Of a stretch of DNA of 42,080 nucleotides, positions 41,860 to 42,080 are shown piece by piece. Within the stretch, counting starts at the first letter, position 1. Each line of letters opens with the position of its first letter. The translations under genes and the position numbers were made by a program. Origin of the DNA: a bacterium (GTDB taxonomy: Bacteria > CSSED10-310 > JAJRTK01). A model generated the notes under the pieces. It was not told the DNA's origin. It did no database searches and saw only the letters and a list, made by a program, of their open reading frames with translations. The stretch is from positions 1-42,080 of the forward strand of contig JAJRTK010000509.1 in the NCBI GenBank assembly GCA_024278345.1, given 5' to 3'.

Positions 41860-41996
41860 ATTACCGATGACCAAGGCCCAAGGCCATCTACTACAGGACC
41901 CAGCATGACCACCCGCGCATCATGTGACGTGATGACCTGGCGAAGGCACCGGCCTCGGTCATGGTACCGGCCACGGTGCAGATTTCAGACGCCGCC

Positions 41997-42066
41997 CCAG
42001 GGCTTCCAGCCCTGGAACCCGGCGGAGGCTCTGCCTCCGGACCTCCGCTGGGAGCGCCGCTCCCAG
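41997..42066. repeat. Three consecutive short-loop hairpins
   Basis: Three perfect inverted repeats stand almost end to end: CCAGGGCT/AGCCCTGG (41997-42015, loop TCC), CGGAGGC/GCCTCCG (42023-42039, loop TCT) and CTGGGAGC/GCTCCCAG (42048-42066, loop GCC). All have three-base loops and 7-8 bp stems of different sequence. A longer GCACCG/CGGTGC hairpin lies just before, around 41946-41979. The style matches the cluster in the first 280 bases of the window. Confidence 0.8.
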
Positions 42067-42080
42067 ACCCACGCCAGGGA

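Larger units (their letters stand above)
41650..42080. other. Upstream region of the megasynthase, repeat- and hairpin-rich
   Basis: No gene is supported. Near the start codon is the AAGGAG ribosome site of the synthase. Further up are a partial dispersed repeat (41812-41859) and, from about 41945 to the window end, a run of hairpins. A promoter for the synthase cluster should lie here, but I cannot identify boxes. Confidence 0.5.

Noticed and set aside
1-42080. CRISPR array, insertion sequence or prophage
   Set aside because: No regularly spaced repeats with unique spacers, no transposase, integrase or phage structural genes. The repeats found are dispersed and irregular.

Overview
The window is dense, GC-rich bacterial DNA from a probably uncultured Gram-negative organism. 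Evidence for this is signal peptides and a lipoprotein-like binding protein, the succinylase-type lysine/diaminopimelate genes dapA-dapD, and an abundance of Hanks-type kinases, a PP2C phosphatase and multidomain megasynthases of the kind seen in Myxococcota-like or deep-branching candidate phyla. No rRNA or species marker is present, so I do not place it more finely. I see no phage, insertion sequence or CRISPR array.

Layout. 1-437: hairpin-rich non-coding DNA ending in a terminator. 438-3208 (+): beta-carbonic anhydrase and an SLC4/Band 3-type bicarbonate transporter with an EIIA-like N-terminal domain. 3479-6748 (+): dapA, dapD and an FAD-dependent oxidoreductase of the UDP-galactopyranose mutase/protoporphyrinogen oxidase type. 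6714-11691 (-): a 1280-residue kinase-AAA ATPase-TPR regulator behind a glutaryl-CoA-dehydrogenase-like gene. 11692-14390: a repeat-bearing gap, a small orphan ORF (+), a truncated PI-PLC-X-like gene (-), tRNA-Glu(CTC) and tRNA-Lys(TTT) (-), a secreted chalcone-isomerase-like protein (-) and a JAMM metalloprotease (-).

14520-29538 (+): nine tightly packed, co-oriented genes: an atypical protein kinase, a tail-anchored PP2C phosphatase, a two-TM protein, two exported proteins of unknown family, an oligopeptide-type solute-binding protein, a membrane-anchored coiled-coil/proline-rich protein, an OppB-OppC permease fusion, and a tandem OppD-OppF ATPase fusion. The ATPase carries one apparently canonical and one degenerate ATP site. 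I read this as an Opp-type ABC importer wired to a dedicated kinase/phosphatase pair and envelope proteins. I know of no named system with this composition, and it is one of the two main candidates for something undescribed.

29839-41649 (-): a 3111-residue iterative PKS/secondary-lipid synthase, then an Sfp-type phosphopantetheinyl transferase, a FabL-like enoyl-ACP reductase (start overlapping the transferase stop) and adenylate kinase. The synthase reads KS-KS-AT-ACP-ACP-[C45/AAT Ntn-acyltransferase]-KR-DH. A penicillin-acyltransferase-like domain inside a PKS, possibly self-cleaving at Gly1955-Cys1956, together with threonine at the phosphopantetheine position of both ACPs, makes this the second candidate for novelty. 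The transferase and FabL-like protein would supply activation and trans enoyl reduction.

Between genes there is a dispersed repeat family of about 60-75 bp (six full or partial copies: 3315, 11819, 23886, 29622, 29749, 41812). Clusters of short-loop hairpins lie at both window ends.
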